DNA of 64,000 nucleotides from the NCBI RefSeq assembly GCF_020523605.1, contig NZ_JAJAQI010000014.1:1-64000 (forward strand). Direction: 5' to 3'. The stretch is from Roseicella aerolata (GTDB lineage: Bacteria > Pseudomonadota > Alphaproteobacteria > Acetobacterales > Acetobacteraceae). Below the pieces are notes generated by a model. It saw only the letters and a program-made list of their open reading frames with translations. It was not told where the DNA came from and did no database searches. A program made the position numbers and the translations under genes. This document shows, piece by piece, positions 17,490 through 26,413 of the stretch (position 1 is the stretch's first letter; the number at the start of each line of letters is the position of its first letter).

Positions 17490-18824
17490 TCAGGACCGCA
17501 GCGCGTAGGCGTGGCCGGGCGGCAGCGGCAGCACCGGCGGCACGCCGATCGCGGTCGGCCAGATCACCCGCGACTTGGCGTTCTCGAACTGCATCACCAC
17601 GGCGATGCTGCGGGCATTCTGGCCCGCCATGGCGGCGCCGGGCGGCTCGAATTTCACGCCATAGCCCTGGATGGTGCCGCCGACCGGGATATCCACCTCC
17701 AGCGCCGCCTCCCGCAGCGCATCCGCGCTCAACCCGCCGGTCTTGCGCACCGCCGGCTTCAGGACGTGCTCGAGGAAGATCCAGGTGTTGTTGAAGCCCA
17801 TGGAGGCATGCGGCGGCAGGTCGCGCACCTGGTGCTTGGCGGCGAACTTGTCCACGAAGGTCTTGGCGAGGTCGCCGATGCCCGGCTGCAGCTTGGACCA
17901 GTCCAGCATCTGGGTCGCCGCCGGGTCCACATTGCACATGTGGTTCACATCGGCCCCGAAGGTGTCCCAGAGCCGGTCGATCTGCGACCAGCCCGCGCCA
18001 TGGCCGATCAGCATGCGGAAGCGCAGGCCGCCCGACTTCGCCTGGCGCAGGAAGAGCGTGATGTCCGGATTGTAGCCCACCTGGAAGATGACATCCGGCC
18101 GCTCCCGCCGCAGCTTGGTCACCAGGGTCGAGAGATCCGGCGCGCTGGCGGAATACGCCTCCTTCAGCACGATCGGCATGCTGCGCTGCTTCGCATTGGC
18201 CTCGATCGCCGCGGCGACGCCGGTGCCGTAGGGCCCGTCCTCGTAGATGACGGCGAGCTTTACCTTGTCCGGCGCGATCCCGAGCTTCGACTGCGCATGC
18301 TCATGGATCATGGAGACCGAGCCCTCCCCGTACTGGTCGGAATGCACGGTCGGGCGGAAGACGTAGCGGTAGTTCTTGTCCTTCAGCACCGCGGTGGCGA
18401 TCGCCGAGGTGATCCACATCATCTTCCGCTGCGCCTCGAACCGGCCGGAGAGCGGCACGGCATGGGCGGAGGAATAGATGCCCGTCACCACCTCCAGCCG
18501 CTCCTGCCCCAGCAGGCGCTCGGCCTCGTTGATCGCGACATCGGCCTTGCTCTGGCTGTCGGCCGTGACGGCGACGATCGGGCGGCCATCCACCCCGCCG
18601 CGCTCGTTGAAGAGCTCGATCGCCACCTCGGCGCCCTGGAAGAGCGGGACGGAGCCGGCGCCGGCGAAGGGGCCGGAGAGGTCGGTCATGACGCCGATCC
18701 GCAGCGGGTCGCCGCCGCGCGCCGGGCCGGTCTGGGCCCGCGCCGTGGCGGGCACCGTGGCGGCGAGGCCGAGCCCGGCCCCGGCCTGGAGGAGCGTGCG
18801 GCGCGAAGTCCCGTTGCTCTGCAT
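17490..18824 (-). CDS. LIV-type ABC transporter substrate-binding protein, Tat signal
   Basis: This 444-aa periplasmic binding protein starts with a twin-arginine signal (SRRTLLQAGAGLGLAATVPATARA; twin Arg at residues 8-9). The mature fold is the type-1 periplasmic binding protein of the LivK/urea-binding class: IGVMTDLSGPFAGAG, AVEIAIELFNERGG-like segment, ADSQSKADVAINEAERLL and VTGIYSSAHAVPLSGRFE. It is the first gene of a five-gene operon with two ATPases and two permeases. Ligand unknown; related proteins bind amino acids, amides or aromatic acids. A 241-bp gap to rsmB upstream should hold the promoter. Confidence 0.92.
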   Translation of the reverse strand: MQSNGTSRRTLLQAGAGLGLAATVPATARAQTGPARGGDPLRIGVMTDLSGPFAGAGSVPLFQGAEVAIELFNERGGVDGRPIVAVTADSQSKADVAINEAERLLGQERLEVVTGIYSSAHAVPLSGRFEAQRKMMWITSAIATAVLKDKNYRYVFRPTVHSDQYGEGSVSMIHEHAQSKLGIAPDKVKLAVIYEDGPYGTGVAAAIEANAKQRSMPIVLKEAYSASAPDLSTLVTKLRRERPDVIFQVGYNPDITLFLRQAKSGGLRFRMLIGHGAGWSQIDRLWDTFGADVNHMCNVDPAATQMLDWSKLQPGIGDLAKTFVDKFAAKHQVRDLPPHASMGFNNTWIFLEHVLKPAVRKTGGLSADALREAALEVDIPVGGTIQGYGVKFEPPGAAMAGQNARSIAVVMQFENAKSRVIWPTAIGVPPVLPLPPGHAYALRS

Positions 18825-19065
18825 CCTTGTCGTCCCTCTCTCCCATGGCCGCGCGCGGGGTTTTCCCCATCGGGATCGGCAGGACGGCGAAGCGACGGAT
18901 GCATGGCGGGCGGCACGCGCGGTGCCGGTCTTTCCTGCGACGTCTCCCTCGCCGCGCCCTTGCAGCCGCGCAGCCCTTGGTGGAGAGCAGACGATGCCCG
19001 CGCCGGGCCGTCAAGCGGCAGCGGCGCGCGGCCGTCCTGCGCACGGAAATCCGGCGCGCCGGAGA

Positions 19066-20370
19066 TCAGGCCTTGCGGAAGCGGGCGACGAAGAAGCCGT
19101 CCATGCCGCCGCGCTCCGCCCAGAGGTCCGGCCGCGTGCGCAGCGTGCCGGCCGGCGTCACCGCCGCGGCGAGGCCCGGCACCTCCTCGGCCCGCACCGG
19201 GTCCGGGATCAGGCCGAGCGCCTGCGCCGCGGCCAGATGCCCCTCCCCTTCCTCCGGCTGCAGGGAGCAGGTGGCAAAGACCAGCCGGCCACCGGGCGCG
19301 AGGCGCTTCGCGGCGGCCTCCAGCAGGCTGCGCTGCAGCCCGGCCGCGCTCGGCACATCCTTCGGGCGCTTGAGGTAGGGCACGTCCGGATGGCGGCGGA
19401 TGGTGCCGGTCGCGGTGCAGGGCGCGTCCAGCAGGATGGCGTCGAACTGCGCGCCGCCGGCATCCCATTGCGCCGCATCCGCCACCACCAGCTCGGCCGG
19501 CAGCTTCAGGCGGTCCAGGTTCTCGCGCAGCCGCGCGGCGCGCTTCGGGTCGCGCTCCACCGCCCAGACCTGCGCGCCGGTCGCCGCCAATTGCGCGGTC
19601 TTGCCGCCGGGCGCGGCGCAGAGATCGGCTACGCGCTCCCCGGGCCGTGCCGCCAGCAGCCGCGCCGGCAGGGCGGCGGCGGCGTCCTGCACCCAGAAGG
19701 CGCCCTCGGCAAAGCCCGGCAGTTCGGTCACGCGCGTGCCGGCCGGGTAGCGCCAACCACCTGCCGGCAGTTCTTCCCCACCCTCCGGCGCCGCGGCACC
19801 GGGCTTCAGGCTGAGATCGAGCGGCGCCTCGACCCGGTGCGCCGCGGCGATGGCGCGCACCGCGGGGCCATAGGCGGCATGCCAGGCGGTCCAGAGCCAG
19901 CCCGGCGTGTCCAGCCGCTCGGCATCCAGCCCCTCCAGCGCTGCCGGCCCTGCCTCCGCCACCCGGCGCAGCACGGCATTCACCAGGCCCGCGAAGGGCG
20001 CCGGCACCAGGTCCACGGCGCTGCCCACCGCGGCGTGGGGCGGCGTGCCGAGCAGCAGGAGTTCGGCGGCGCCGATGCGCAGCGCATGGCGGACCGCGGG
20101 CGGCGGCTCGCGCCGCAGGAAGGGCTCCAGCACCGCGTCCAGCGAGCCCGCCCGGCGCAGCACCGCGGCGGCGATCCGGTGCCCCGCCGCCTTGTCGCGC
20201 GGGGAGAGGGCGGCGCCCGGCCGGGCCTCCCCCTTGCCCCGCACCTTGTGGGGCTTGCCGTCGGTCGGCAGGGCGTCCAGCGCCTCCTCGAGCGGGCGGT
20301 GGCGGACCAGGACGGCGTCGAGCAGGGCGGCGGCGGCGCGCCGGGCAGGGTTCTGCGGGGGATTGGCCAT
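19066..20370 (-). CDS. rsmB: 16S rRNA m5C methyltransferase (RsmB/Sun family)
   Basis: This 434-aa enzyme methylates a cytosine of 16S rRNA using S-adenosylmethionine. An N-terminal NusB-like helical domain (residues about 5-150) precedes the methyltransferase core. The SAM-binding motif is VADLCAAPGGKTAQL. The two catalytic cysteines are in DAPCTATGTIRRHPD and FATCSLQPEEGEGH. The C-terminal FFVARFRK is typical. I start at 20370 (MANPPQNPARRAA) where the NusB-like domain begins. It is the only translation-related gene here and is divergent from the glycosyltransferase gene. Confidence 0.93.
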   Translation of the reverse strand: MANPPQNPARRAAAALLDAVLVRHRPLEEALDALPTDGKPHKVRGKGEARPGAALSPRDKAAGHRIAAAVLRRAGSLDAVLEPFLRREPPPAVRHALRIGAAELLLLGTPPHAAVGSAVDLVPAPFAGLVNAVLRRVAEAGPAALEGLDAERLDTPGWLWTAWHAAYGPAVRAIAAAHRVEAPLDLSLKPGAAAPEGGEELPAGGWRYPAGTRVTELPGFAEGAFWVQDAAAALPARLLAARPGERVADLCAAPGGKTAQLAATGAQVWAVERDPKRAARLRENLDRLKLPAELVVADAAQWDAGGAQFDAILLDAPCTATGTIRRHPDVPYLKRPKDVPSAAGLQRSLLEAAAKRLAPGGRLVFATCSLQPEEGEGHLAAAQALGLIPDPVRAEEVPGLAAAVTPAGTLRTRPDLWAERGGMDGFFVARFRKA

Positions 20371-20472
20371 GAGGCCGCCGTTTATGGCCCGCGGGCCCCG
20401 CGCAGGCCAGAGCCGATCGCCGGCGGCGTCCAGGGCCCGGCACCCAGTGACCAAGGGCCTGAATCTGCTCAG

Positions 20473-20495
20473 AAAACAAGCAGATAGCGTGTTTT
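20473..20495. promoter_or_regulatory. AT-rich inverted repeat in divergent promoter region
   Basis: AAAACA and TGTTTT are separated by 11 bp in the 167-bp gap between rsmB and the glycosyltransferase gene. The surrounding 40 bp are clearly less GC-rich than the rest of the window, as expected for a promoter or operator. No known consensus is matched. Confidence 0.35.
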
Positions 20496-20537
20496 GCTTC
20501 TATCACCCGGCGACGAAACGCGCTATCGCGCGCCCCC

Positions 20538-22226
20538 ATGCATATCCCGGCGCCGTCCAGCCCCGACCGCTCCCTCGGGGCCCTGCCTGATGCGCTCCAG
20601 CGCCGGCCGCGGCTCGCGCTGGTGCTGCTCTGCCTGGCTCTCTGGCTGCCGGGCTTCTTCAGCCTGCCCGCCACGGACCGCGACGAATCCCGCTTCGCCC
20701 AGGCGACCAGGCAGATGGTCGATACCGGCGACTATGTCCGCATCCGCGTCGGCGAGGAGGAGCGGAACAAGAAGCCGGCCGGCATCCACTGGCTGCAGGC
20801 CGGCTCGGTCCATCTGCTGGAAGCGACCGGGCTCGGCGAACGGGGCGACATCTGGGCCTATCGGGTGCCGAGCCTGCTCGGCGGCATCCTGGCGGTGCTG
20901 GCGACCTTCCACTGGGGTCGCTCGCTGGTCGGGCGGCGGGCGGCCTTCCTGGGCGCGGCCATGCTCGCCTCCTCCCTGGTGCTGGTGGCCGAGGCGCATA
21001 TCGCCAAGACGGATGCGGCGCTGCTGGCGACGGTCGCGGCCATCATGGGCCTCTTCGCCCAGGCCTATCTGCGGCCGGAGCAGTTCACGGCGCGGCAGGC
21101 CGCCGGCTTCTGGCTCATCCTCGGCGCCAGCGTGCTGCTGAAGGGCCCGGTCGGGCCCATGGTGCCGCTGCTGGCCGGCGTCACGCTGGCCATCGCCGAC
21201 AAGGGGGCACCCTGGCTGCGGGCGCTGCGCCCGGGCTGGGGCCTGCCGCTGATGGCCGCCGCCGCCGCCCCCTGGTTCATCGCCATCGGCCTCGCGACCG
21301 AAGGCCGCTTCTTCGAGCAGGCGGTGGGCGGCGACATGCTCTCCAAGATCGGCTCGGGGGAGGAGAAGCACTGGGGCCCACCCGGCTTCTACCTGCTGAC
21401 CTTCGGCATCGCCGCCTTCCCGGGCGCCTGGATCGTGCTCTGCGCCCTGCCCACCGCCTGGCGGGAGCGGCTGCACCCGCCGACGCGCCTCCTGCTGGCC
21501 TGGGTGGTGCCATCCTGGCTGGTCTTCGAGGCCGTGCAGACCAAGCTGCCGCACTACACCCTGCCGCTCTACCCGCCGCTGATGCTGCTCGGCGCCGCCT
21601 GGGCCATGGACCCGCTTCGGCACCTGCCGCGGCGCTGGTGGCGCGGGGTCGCGGCGGCGGCGCTGATCCTCACGGCGCTCGGCCTGGTGCTGGCGGCGCA
21701 GGCGGCCGCCCTGTTCACCTTGCGGGACATGTTCGTGACCGGGCTGCTGATCGGCCCGCTCGCCGCCCTGCTGGTCCTCGTCCTGCTCCGCACCGCTTGG
21801 CGGGGTGAATGGGGCCGGGCCGGGCTGCTCGGCGCGCTGCTCGCCATCCCGCTCTATGCCGCCATCCTGGAAGGGCTGGTGCCGCGGCTGCAGCCGCTCT
21901 GGATCGCGCCGCGCCTGGCCGCGACGCTGGAAGCACGCGTGCCCGGCCTCACCTCCCGCGATTTCGGCATCACCAGCCATGCCGAGCCCTCGGTGCTGTT
22001 CGCGGTAGGGGGCGAGACCAGCCTGCTGCGCACAGGGGCGGATGCCGCCCGCTTCCTCGCGGCCGGGCCCGGCCGGGTGGTCGCGGTGGGCGACCGGGCG
22101 GAGAAGGATTTCCAGGCGGAAGCGAAGGCGTTGTCGCTTCCGCTCCAGGATATCGGTAATGTCACGGGCTTCAACTACACGCGTGGTCGCTGGGTCACGC
22201 TGATGCTCTTCAGGCAGGGGACATGA
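20538..22226 (+). CDS. GT39-family membrane glycosyltransferase (ArnT-like)
   Basis: This 562-aa integral membrane protein transfers a sugar from a polyprenyl phosphate donor on the periplasmic side, by family. The N-terminal periplasmic loop has the metal/donor motif ATDRDESRFAQATRQM (Asp-Glu at the catalytic position), and HIAKTDAALLATVAAI follows in a later helix. About eleven helices are visible, then a soluble tail from about residue 465. ArnT adds aminoarabinose to lipid A, but no arn genes are near, so the sugar and acceptor are open. It overlaps the DedA gene by 4 bp (ATGA). Confidence 0.88.
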   Translation: MHIPAPSSPDRSLGALPDALQRRPRLALVLLCLALWLPGFFSLPATDRDESRFAQATRQMVDTGDYVRIRVGEEERNKKPAGIHWLQAGSVHLLEATGLGERGDIWAYRVPSLLGGILAVLATFHWGRSLVGRRAAFLGAAMLASSLVLVAEAHIAKTDAALLATVAAIMGLFAQAYLRPEQFTARQAAGFWLILGASVLLKGPVGPMVPLLAGVTLAIADKGAPWLRALRPGWGLPLMAAAAAPWFIAIGLATEGRFFEQAVGGDMLSKIGSGEEKHWGPPGFYLLTFGIAAFPGAWIVLCALPTAWRERLHPPTRLLLAWVVPSWLVFEAVQTKLPHYTLPLYPPLMLLGAAWAMDPLRHLPRRWWRGVAAAALILTALGLVLAAQAAALFTLRDMFVTGLLIGPLAALLVLVLLRTAWRGEWGRAGLLGALLAIPLYAAILEGLVPRLQPLWIAPRLAATLEARVPGLTSRDFGITSHAEPSVLFAVGGETSLLRTGADAARFLAAGPGRVVAVGDRAEKDFQAEAKALSLPLQDIGNVTGFNYTRGRWVTLMLFRQGT

Positions 22227-22822
22227 TCGACTGGGCCACCAATCTCGTCGCCTCGGGCGGCCTGTTCGGCGTCTTCCTGCTGATGGTGGCGGAGAACCTC
22301 TTCCCGCCCATCCCGTCCGAGGTGGTGATGCCGCTGGCCGGCTTCGCCGCGGCGCGCGGGCAGATGTCGCTGGAGGGGGTGATCATCGCCGGCATTGCCG
22401 GCTCCCTCACCGGCAATGCGGTGTGGTTCGAACTGGCCCGCGCCTTCGGGACCGACCGGATGTACCGCATCCTCGACAAGCTGCACCGCTTCACCCGGCT
22501 GGGCCGTGAGGAGGTGGGCAAGGCGGAGCTGGCGCTGCGGCGCAACGGGCCGGCGGCGGTGTGCATCGCCCGCATGATGCCGGGCATCCGCACCGGCATC
22601 TCCATCCCGGCCGGGCTGGTCGCCCTGCCGCGGCGGGTCTTCTATCTCTGGACCGGGGTCGGGACGATGATCTGGACCGGCGGGCTGGCGGTGGCCGGCT
22701 ATATGCTGGAGGACAGGTTCGACCTGGTGGAGCGCTGGGCCGGGCCGATCGGCCTGACCATCATGCTCGGCGTCTTCACGATGATCGGCTGGCAGGTCTG
22801 GAAGGCCAGGCGCGCCGGCTGA
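22223..22822 (+). CDS. DedA-family membrane protein
   Basis: This 199-aa inner-membrane protein belongs to the DedA/VTT family, some members of which flip undecaprenyl phosphate or phospholipids. Diagnostic parts are the re-entrant segment ENLFPPIPSEVVMPLAGF near residue 25 and RMMPGIRTGISIPAGLVALP near residue 113, with the conserved Arg and Pro-Gly. Coupling to a polyprenyl-phosphate-sugar-dependent glycosyltransferase by a 4-bp overlap fits a role in recycling or moving the lipid carrier. That link is inference. Confidence 0.93.
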   Translation: MIDWATNLVASGGLFGVFLLMVAENLFPPIPSEVVMPLAGFAAARGQMSLEGVIIAGIAGSLTGNAVWFELARAFGTDRMYRILDKLHRFTRLGREEVGKAELALRRNGPAAVCIARMMPGIRTGISIPAGLVALPRRVFYLWTGVGTMIWTGGLAVAGYMLEDRFDLVERWAGPIGLTIMLGVFTMIGWQVWKARRAG

Positions 22823-22987
22823 TCCCGGCCGGGGAACCGCCGCCTGTCATGGTGCCCGGGAGGCCGGCCTCCGGTCGCCGAGACAGCGCATGGCGGGCCG
22901 GGCCGTCCCGAGGCTTCGGCCGCGGCAGTGGCTGCCTATATCCCCCCGAGCCCGGCCGCGAAGGAGCCGGGCACCGGGAGAAGGGAC

Positions 22988-23995
22988 ATGGACCAGGCAC
23001 GAGGAAATCCGCGCATTACGCGGCGTCCGCTGCTGCTCGGCATGGCGGCAAGCCTGTCGGCGTCCGGGGTGGCACGCGGCCAGAGTGGCACGGCATCCGA
23101 CTGGCCAAGCCGGCCGGTGGTCTACATCAATGTTTTTCCGCCCGGCGCTGCCACGGATATCCTGTCACGCATCTACTGCGACAGGATGAGCCAGCTGGCG
23201 GGGCAACAGTTCGTGGTCGAGAACCGGAGCGGCGCCGGGGGCACAGTCGGCCAGGCCGCCATCGCCCAGGCTCCTGCGGACGGCTACACCCTCGGCCTTG
23301 GCAGCATCGCCTCGCTGGCGATCGCGCCCAGCATCCTTCCCGACCTGCCCTACGATCCGGCGCGCGACTTCACTTTCATCTCCGGCATCTGGAAGGTGCC
23401 GAACCTCCTCTTCGTCAACAACGACCTGCCGGCGCGAACGGTGCCGGAGCTGATCGACCTGCTCAAGAAGAGTCCAGGCAAATACACCTACGGCTCCAGC
23501 GGCTTCGGCACCTCGCCGCATCTCTCGATGGAGATGTTCAAGCAGAAGGCCGGGCTGGAGATCCTGCACGTTCCCTATCGCGGCGGCGCCCCGGCGATGC
23601 TCGACCTGCTGGCCGGGCGGGTGCAGCTCATGTTCGACAACATGCCGACGGTCATCTCGGCGGCCCGCGAAGGCAAGGTGCGGGCGTTGGCGGTGACCAG
23701 CGCGGAACGCAGCAAGGCAGCCCCCGAGATACCGACGATGACGGAGTTCCTGCCCGGCTTCGAGATCACCTCCTGGGGCAGCCTGGTCGGCCCGGCGGGG
23801 ATTCCGGCGCCGGTCGTGGAGCGCCTGTCCTCACTGACCAGGCAGGCCCTGGAGAATGCCGAATTGCGCCGGTTCTTCGAGGAGAATGGCGCGACGACCT
23901 GGTGGACGAAGCCGAAGGAGCTTGCCCAGTTCCGGACGGCACAGGAGAAACTCTTCGCGGAGGTGATCCGCACGGCGGGCGCCAAGGTCCCATAG
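22988..23995 (+). CDS. Bug-family tripartite tricarboxylate transporter receptor
   Basis: This 335-aa periplasmic solute-binding protein has a Tat-like signal (RRPLLLGMAASLSASGVARG, residues 13-32) and the Bug fold. Family motifs are VFPPGAATDILSR (normally PFxPGGxxD), VVENRSGAGGTVG, the Asp-loop ADGYTLGLG, LHVPYRGGAPAMLDLLAGRV and MFDNMPT. GAGAAGGGA precedes the 22988 start. No TctA/TctB membrane genes are nearby, as is common for Bug proteins, which occur in many orphan copies. The ligand is usually a carboxylic acid. Confidence 0.93.
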   Translation: MDQARGNPRITRRPLLLGMAASLSASGVARGQSGTASDWPSRPVVYINVFPPGAATDILSRIYCDRMSQLAGQQFVVENRSGAGGTVGQAAIAQAPADGYTLGLGSIASLAIAPSILPDLPYDPARDFTFISGIWKVPNLLFVNNDLPARTVPELIDLLKKSPGKYTYGSSGFGTSPHLSMEMFKQKAGLEILHVPYRGGAPAMLDLLAGRVQLMFDNMPTVISAAREGKVRALAVTSAERSKAAPEIPTMTEFLPGFEITSWGSLVGPAGIPAPVVERLSSLTRQALENAELRRFFEENGATTWWTKPKELAQFRTAQEKLFAEVIRTAGAKVP

Positions 23996-24008
23996 GCCGG
24001 CGCCGGCC
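23995..24008. terminator. GC palindrome after the Bug gene
   Basis: GGCCGGCGCCGGCC starts at the last base of the stop codon. It could terminate the Bug transcript, but it has no loop or T-run and such palindromes are frequent in this GC-rich sequence. Confidence 0.3.
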
Positions 24009-24092
24009 GTGAAAGGCGCGCCGGGGTGGCCCGGCCCGGATCAGATCCGCAGAGCCTGGGCCCGCCCCGGCTGCCGCCTGTGCAGGGGGGCC

Positions 24093-25355
24093 CTACCCCA
24101 CCCACTCGCCGCCGCGCATCAGCGGCTCCGCCCGGCCCTCGGCATCCACGCCGTCCACATCGGTCCCGGCCGAGCCGATCATCCAGTCCACATGGATCAG
24201 GCTGGTATTGGCGCCGCGCCGCGCGAGTTCCTCCTTCGACAGATCCTGGTCGAGGAAGCATTTCGAATAGGCTTGGCCGAGCGCGATATGGCTCGCGGCA
24301 TTCTCGTCGAACAGCGTGTTGAGGAAGAGCAGCCCGCTCTGCGCGATGGGGTTGGAGGCAGGGACCAGCGCCACCTCCCCCAGCATCCGCGCGCCCTCAT
24401 CGGTGCCGATCATCTGCTCCAGCACCGCCTGGCCGGTGCTCGCCTGCGCCTCCGTGATCCGCCCGGCCTCGAAGCGGACGCGGATGTCGCGGATCAGGGT
24501 GCCCTGGTAGGAGAGCGGCTTGGTGGCGGCGACCACGCCCTCGGTCATCCGGGCATCGGGGGTGGTGAAGACCTCCTCCGTCGGGATGTTGGGATTGCCG
24601 GTGATGCCGTTCTTCGCGGTGGAGAGGCCGCCCATCCAGGCATGACCCTCCGCCAGCCCGACCCGCAGGTCGGTGCCGGGCCCGCGGAAATGCAGCGCGG
24701 CGTAGCGCTTGCCGTTCAGCATGGTCCGCCGCGCCATCAGCCCCGCATTGTGCGCCGCCCAGGCCGCCACCGGGTCCGGCGCATCGACGCGGGAGGCGGC
24801 GAAGATCGCGTCCCACAGCCGCGCCATGGCCTGCTCCTCCGGCAGGTCTGGGAACATCACCTTGGCCCAGGCCGGCGTCGCGGCGGCGACCAGGCTCCAG
24901 TTGATGACGGTGCCGGAGATCAGCTCCAGCGCCGGCCGATAGGCCCTGGAGCGGGCGCGATTGGCGCGCGCCACCTTTCCCGGCTCCTGGCCGGCGAGCA
25001 GCGCCGGATCCTCGCCCACGATGGCAAGGCGCGCCGCGCCATCCCGGAAGGCCTGCGCCATGCCGTCGAACAGCCAGCCCGGCGCCTTGTCGAAGCTCTC
25101 ATCCGGCGCGTGGCGGTAGCGCGCCAGCACCGCCTGGTCGTCCGAGAGGAAGGTCGTCACCAGCGAGGCGCCGGCGCGATAGGCATGCTCGGTGATGCGG
25201 CGGGAGAGGTCGAGCGCCTCGAGCGGCGCGGTCATCACCAGCTCCTGCCCCGGGGCGAGGTTGAGCCCGACCCGCACCGCCAGCTCGGCAAGGCGATCCA
25301 GCCGGGCCGCCTGCGACCGGCCGGCCTGCATATCAATCCTGGTATCCATCGGCAT
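24093..25355 (-). CDS. M29-family aminopeptidase
   Basis: This 420-aa cytosolic metallopeptidase removes N-terminal amino acids. The M29 metal-ligand regions are visible: IPTEEVFTTPDARMTEGVV (Glu), MLGEVALVP (Glu), NTLFDENAASHIALGQAY (His and Tyr) and the final SLIHVDWMIGS (His, Asp). Length matches AmpS/AmpT/PepS relatives. Two start codons are close: ATG at 25355 (MPMDTRID) and 25349; GGGGCGGG lies just before. The gene follows the stand-alone LigD-like gene by 137 bp with no functional link seen. Confidence 0.93.
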   Translation of the reverse strand: MPMDTRIDMQAGRSQAARLDRLAELAVRVGLNLAPGQELVMTAPLEALDLSRRITEHAYRAGASLVTTFLSDDQAVLARYRHAPDESFDKAPGWLFDGMAQAFRDGAARLAIVGEDPALLAGQEPGKVARANRARSRAYRPALELISGTVINWSLVAAATPAWAKVMFPDLPEEQAMARLWDAIFAASRVDAPDPVAAWAAHNAGLMARRTMLNGKRYAALHFRGPGTDLRVGLAEGHAWMGGLSTAKNGITGNPNIPTEEVFTTPDARMTEGVVAATKPLSYQGTLIRDIRVRFEAGRITEAQASTGQAVLEQMIGTDEGARMLGEVALVPASNPIAQSGLLFLNTLFDENAASHIALGQAYSKCFLDQDLSKEELARRGANTSLIHVDWMIGSAGTDVDGVDAEGRAEPLMRGGEWVG

Positions 25356-25492
25356 CCCGCCCCTGCGCTGGCCCGGCGGCTGCCCCGCCGGCCGTGTCCG
25401 GGCCAGCTTAGCGCAAGGAGGCGCCGGGCGGGACCGCCAGGCCGGCGATGCCGCCCACCGGGGCGTGGCGGCGCGGCCAGCATGCGGTCGGC

Positions 25493-26362
25493 TCAGCCCG
25501 GCGCCTCCGGCAGCGGCCGCGCCGCGGCGGCGAAAGCCGCCCAAGGGTCCTGCCGCTGCCGGGCCAGGCGCCGCGGCACGGTGCGGAGGGTGAAGCCGGC
25601 GGGGTCGAGCGCCCGCGTCACCTCCTGCCAGGCCAGTGGCGTCGCCACCATCGCCCCGGGCCGTGCCCGCGGTGCGTAGGAGCAGATGGCGGTCGCGCCC
25701 GGGCCGTTGCGCAGCCAGTCCACCAGGATGCGGCCCTTGCGCCTGGCCTTGGGCAGGCTGGAGACGAAGCGCTCTGGCGCCTCCGCCTCCAGCCTCTGGG
25801 CGAGGCCACGCGCGAAGCCGCGCAGCGCCGGCCAGTCCGCGCCGCCATCAAGCGGCGCCAGCACATGCAGCCCCTTGCCGCCGGTCGTGCGGCAGAAGGG
25901 AACGAGGCCGAGCCCCTCCAGCCGCGCGCGCAGGTCGAGCGCGGCCTGCACCACCGCCGCGAAGGGCGTGCCCTCCCCGGGGTCGAGGTCGAAGACCACC
26001 CGGTCGGGATGCGCCGGGTCGGCCTCGGTTGCGCCCCAGCCATGCAGTTCGATGGCCGCGACCTGGACGCAGGCGAGCAGGCCCGCCGCATCGTCGATGG
26101 CGAGATAGGGCTGGCCCTCGGCCTCCGCCGCCCGGATGGGTGCCGGCAGGCCGCGGCCGCCATGCTTCTGGAAGAAGCGCCCGCCGCCGATCCCCTCCGG
26201 GCAGCGCAGCAGCGCAAGCGGACGATGCGCGATCTCCGGCAGGGCGCGCGGCGCGACCTGCTGCCAGTAGGCCGCCAGGTCCTGCTTGGTGATGCCGGGC
26301 CAGAGCTCCCGTTCGGGACTGGTGAGGCCCGCGAGGGGCTCGGGCTTTCGGGTGCGGGCCAT
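25493..26362 (-). CDS. Stand-alone LigD-type DNA polymerase/primase domain
   Basis: This 289-aa protein is the polymerase (archaeo-eukaryotic primase-like) domain of the NHEJ enzyme LigD, without the ligase or phosphoesterase domains. It opens with the usual domain start (LTSPERELWPGITKQDLAAYW). The catalytic metal ligands are in VVFDLDPGEG (Asp125, Asp127) and RILVDWLRN (Asp215), with the nucleotide-binding TTGGKGLHV (residues 159-167) and GGGRFFQKH. All key residues are present, so the domain looks functional. No ku or ligase gene lies next to it. It follows a strong hairpin and is probably transcribed alone. Stand-alone primase-polymerases of this type are known, with roles in gap filling. 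Confidence 0.9.
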   Translation of the reverse strand: MARTRKPEPLAGLTSPERELWPGITKQDLAAYWQQVAPRALPEIAHRPLALLRCPEGIGGGRFFQKHGGRGLPAPIRAAEAEGQPYLAIDDAAGLLACVQVAAIELHGWGATEADPAHPDRVVFDLDPGEGTPFAAVVQAALDLRARLEGLGLVPFCRTTGGKGLHVLAPLDGGADWPALRGFARGLAQRLEAEAPERFVSSLPKARRKGRILVDWLRNGPGATAICSYAPRARPGAMVATPLAWQEVTRALDPAGFTLRTVPRRLARQRQDPWAAFAAAARPLPEAPG

Positions 26363-26375
26363 GCGCGCCGTTGCC

Positions 26376-26411
26376 GGGTGCGCCGGCGTGCCGCGGCACG
26401 CCGGCGCACCC
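26376..26411 (-). terminator. Perfect 17-bp inverted repeat
   Basis: GGGTGCGCCGGCGTGCC and its exact reverse complement are separated by two bases. The element starts 3 bp beyond the cyclase-family stop and ends 14 bp before the LigD-like start, so it probably terminates the cyclase-family transcript. It could also form a cruciform. Confidence 0.7.
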
Positions 26412-26413
26412 GC

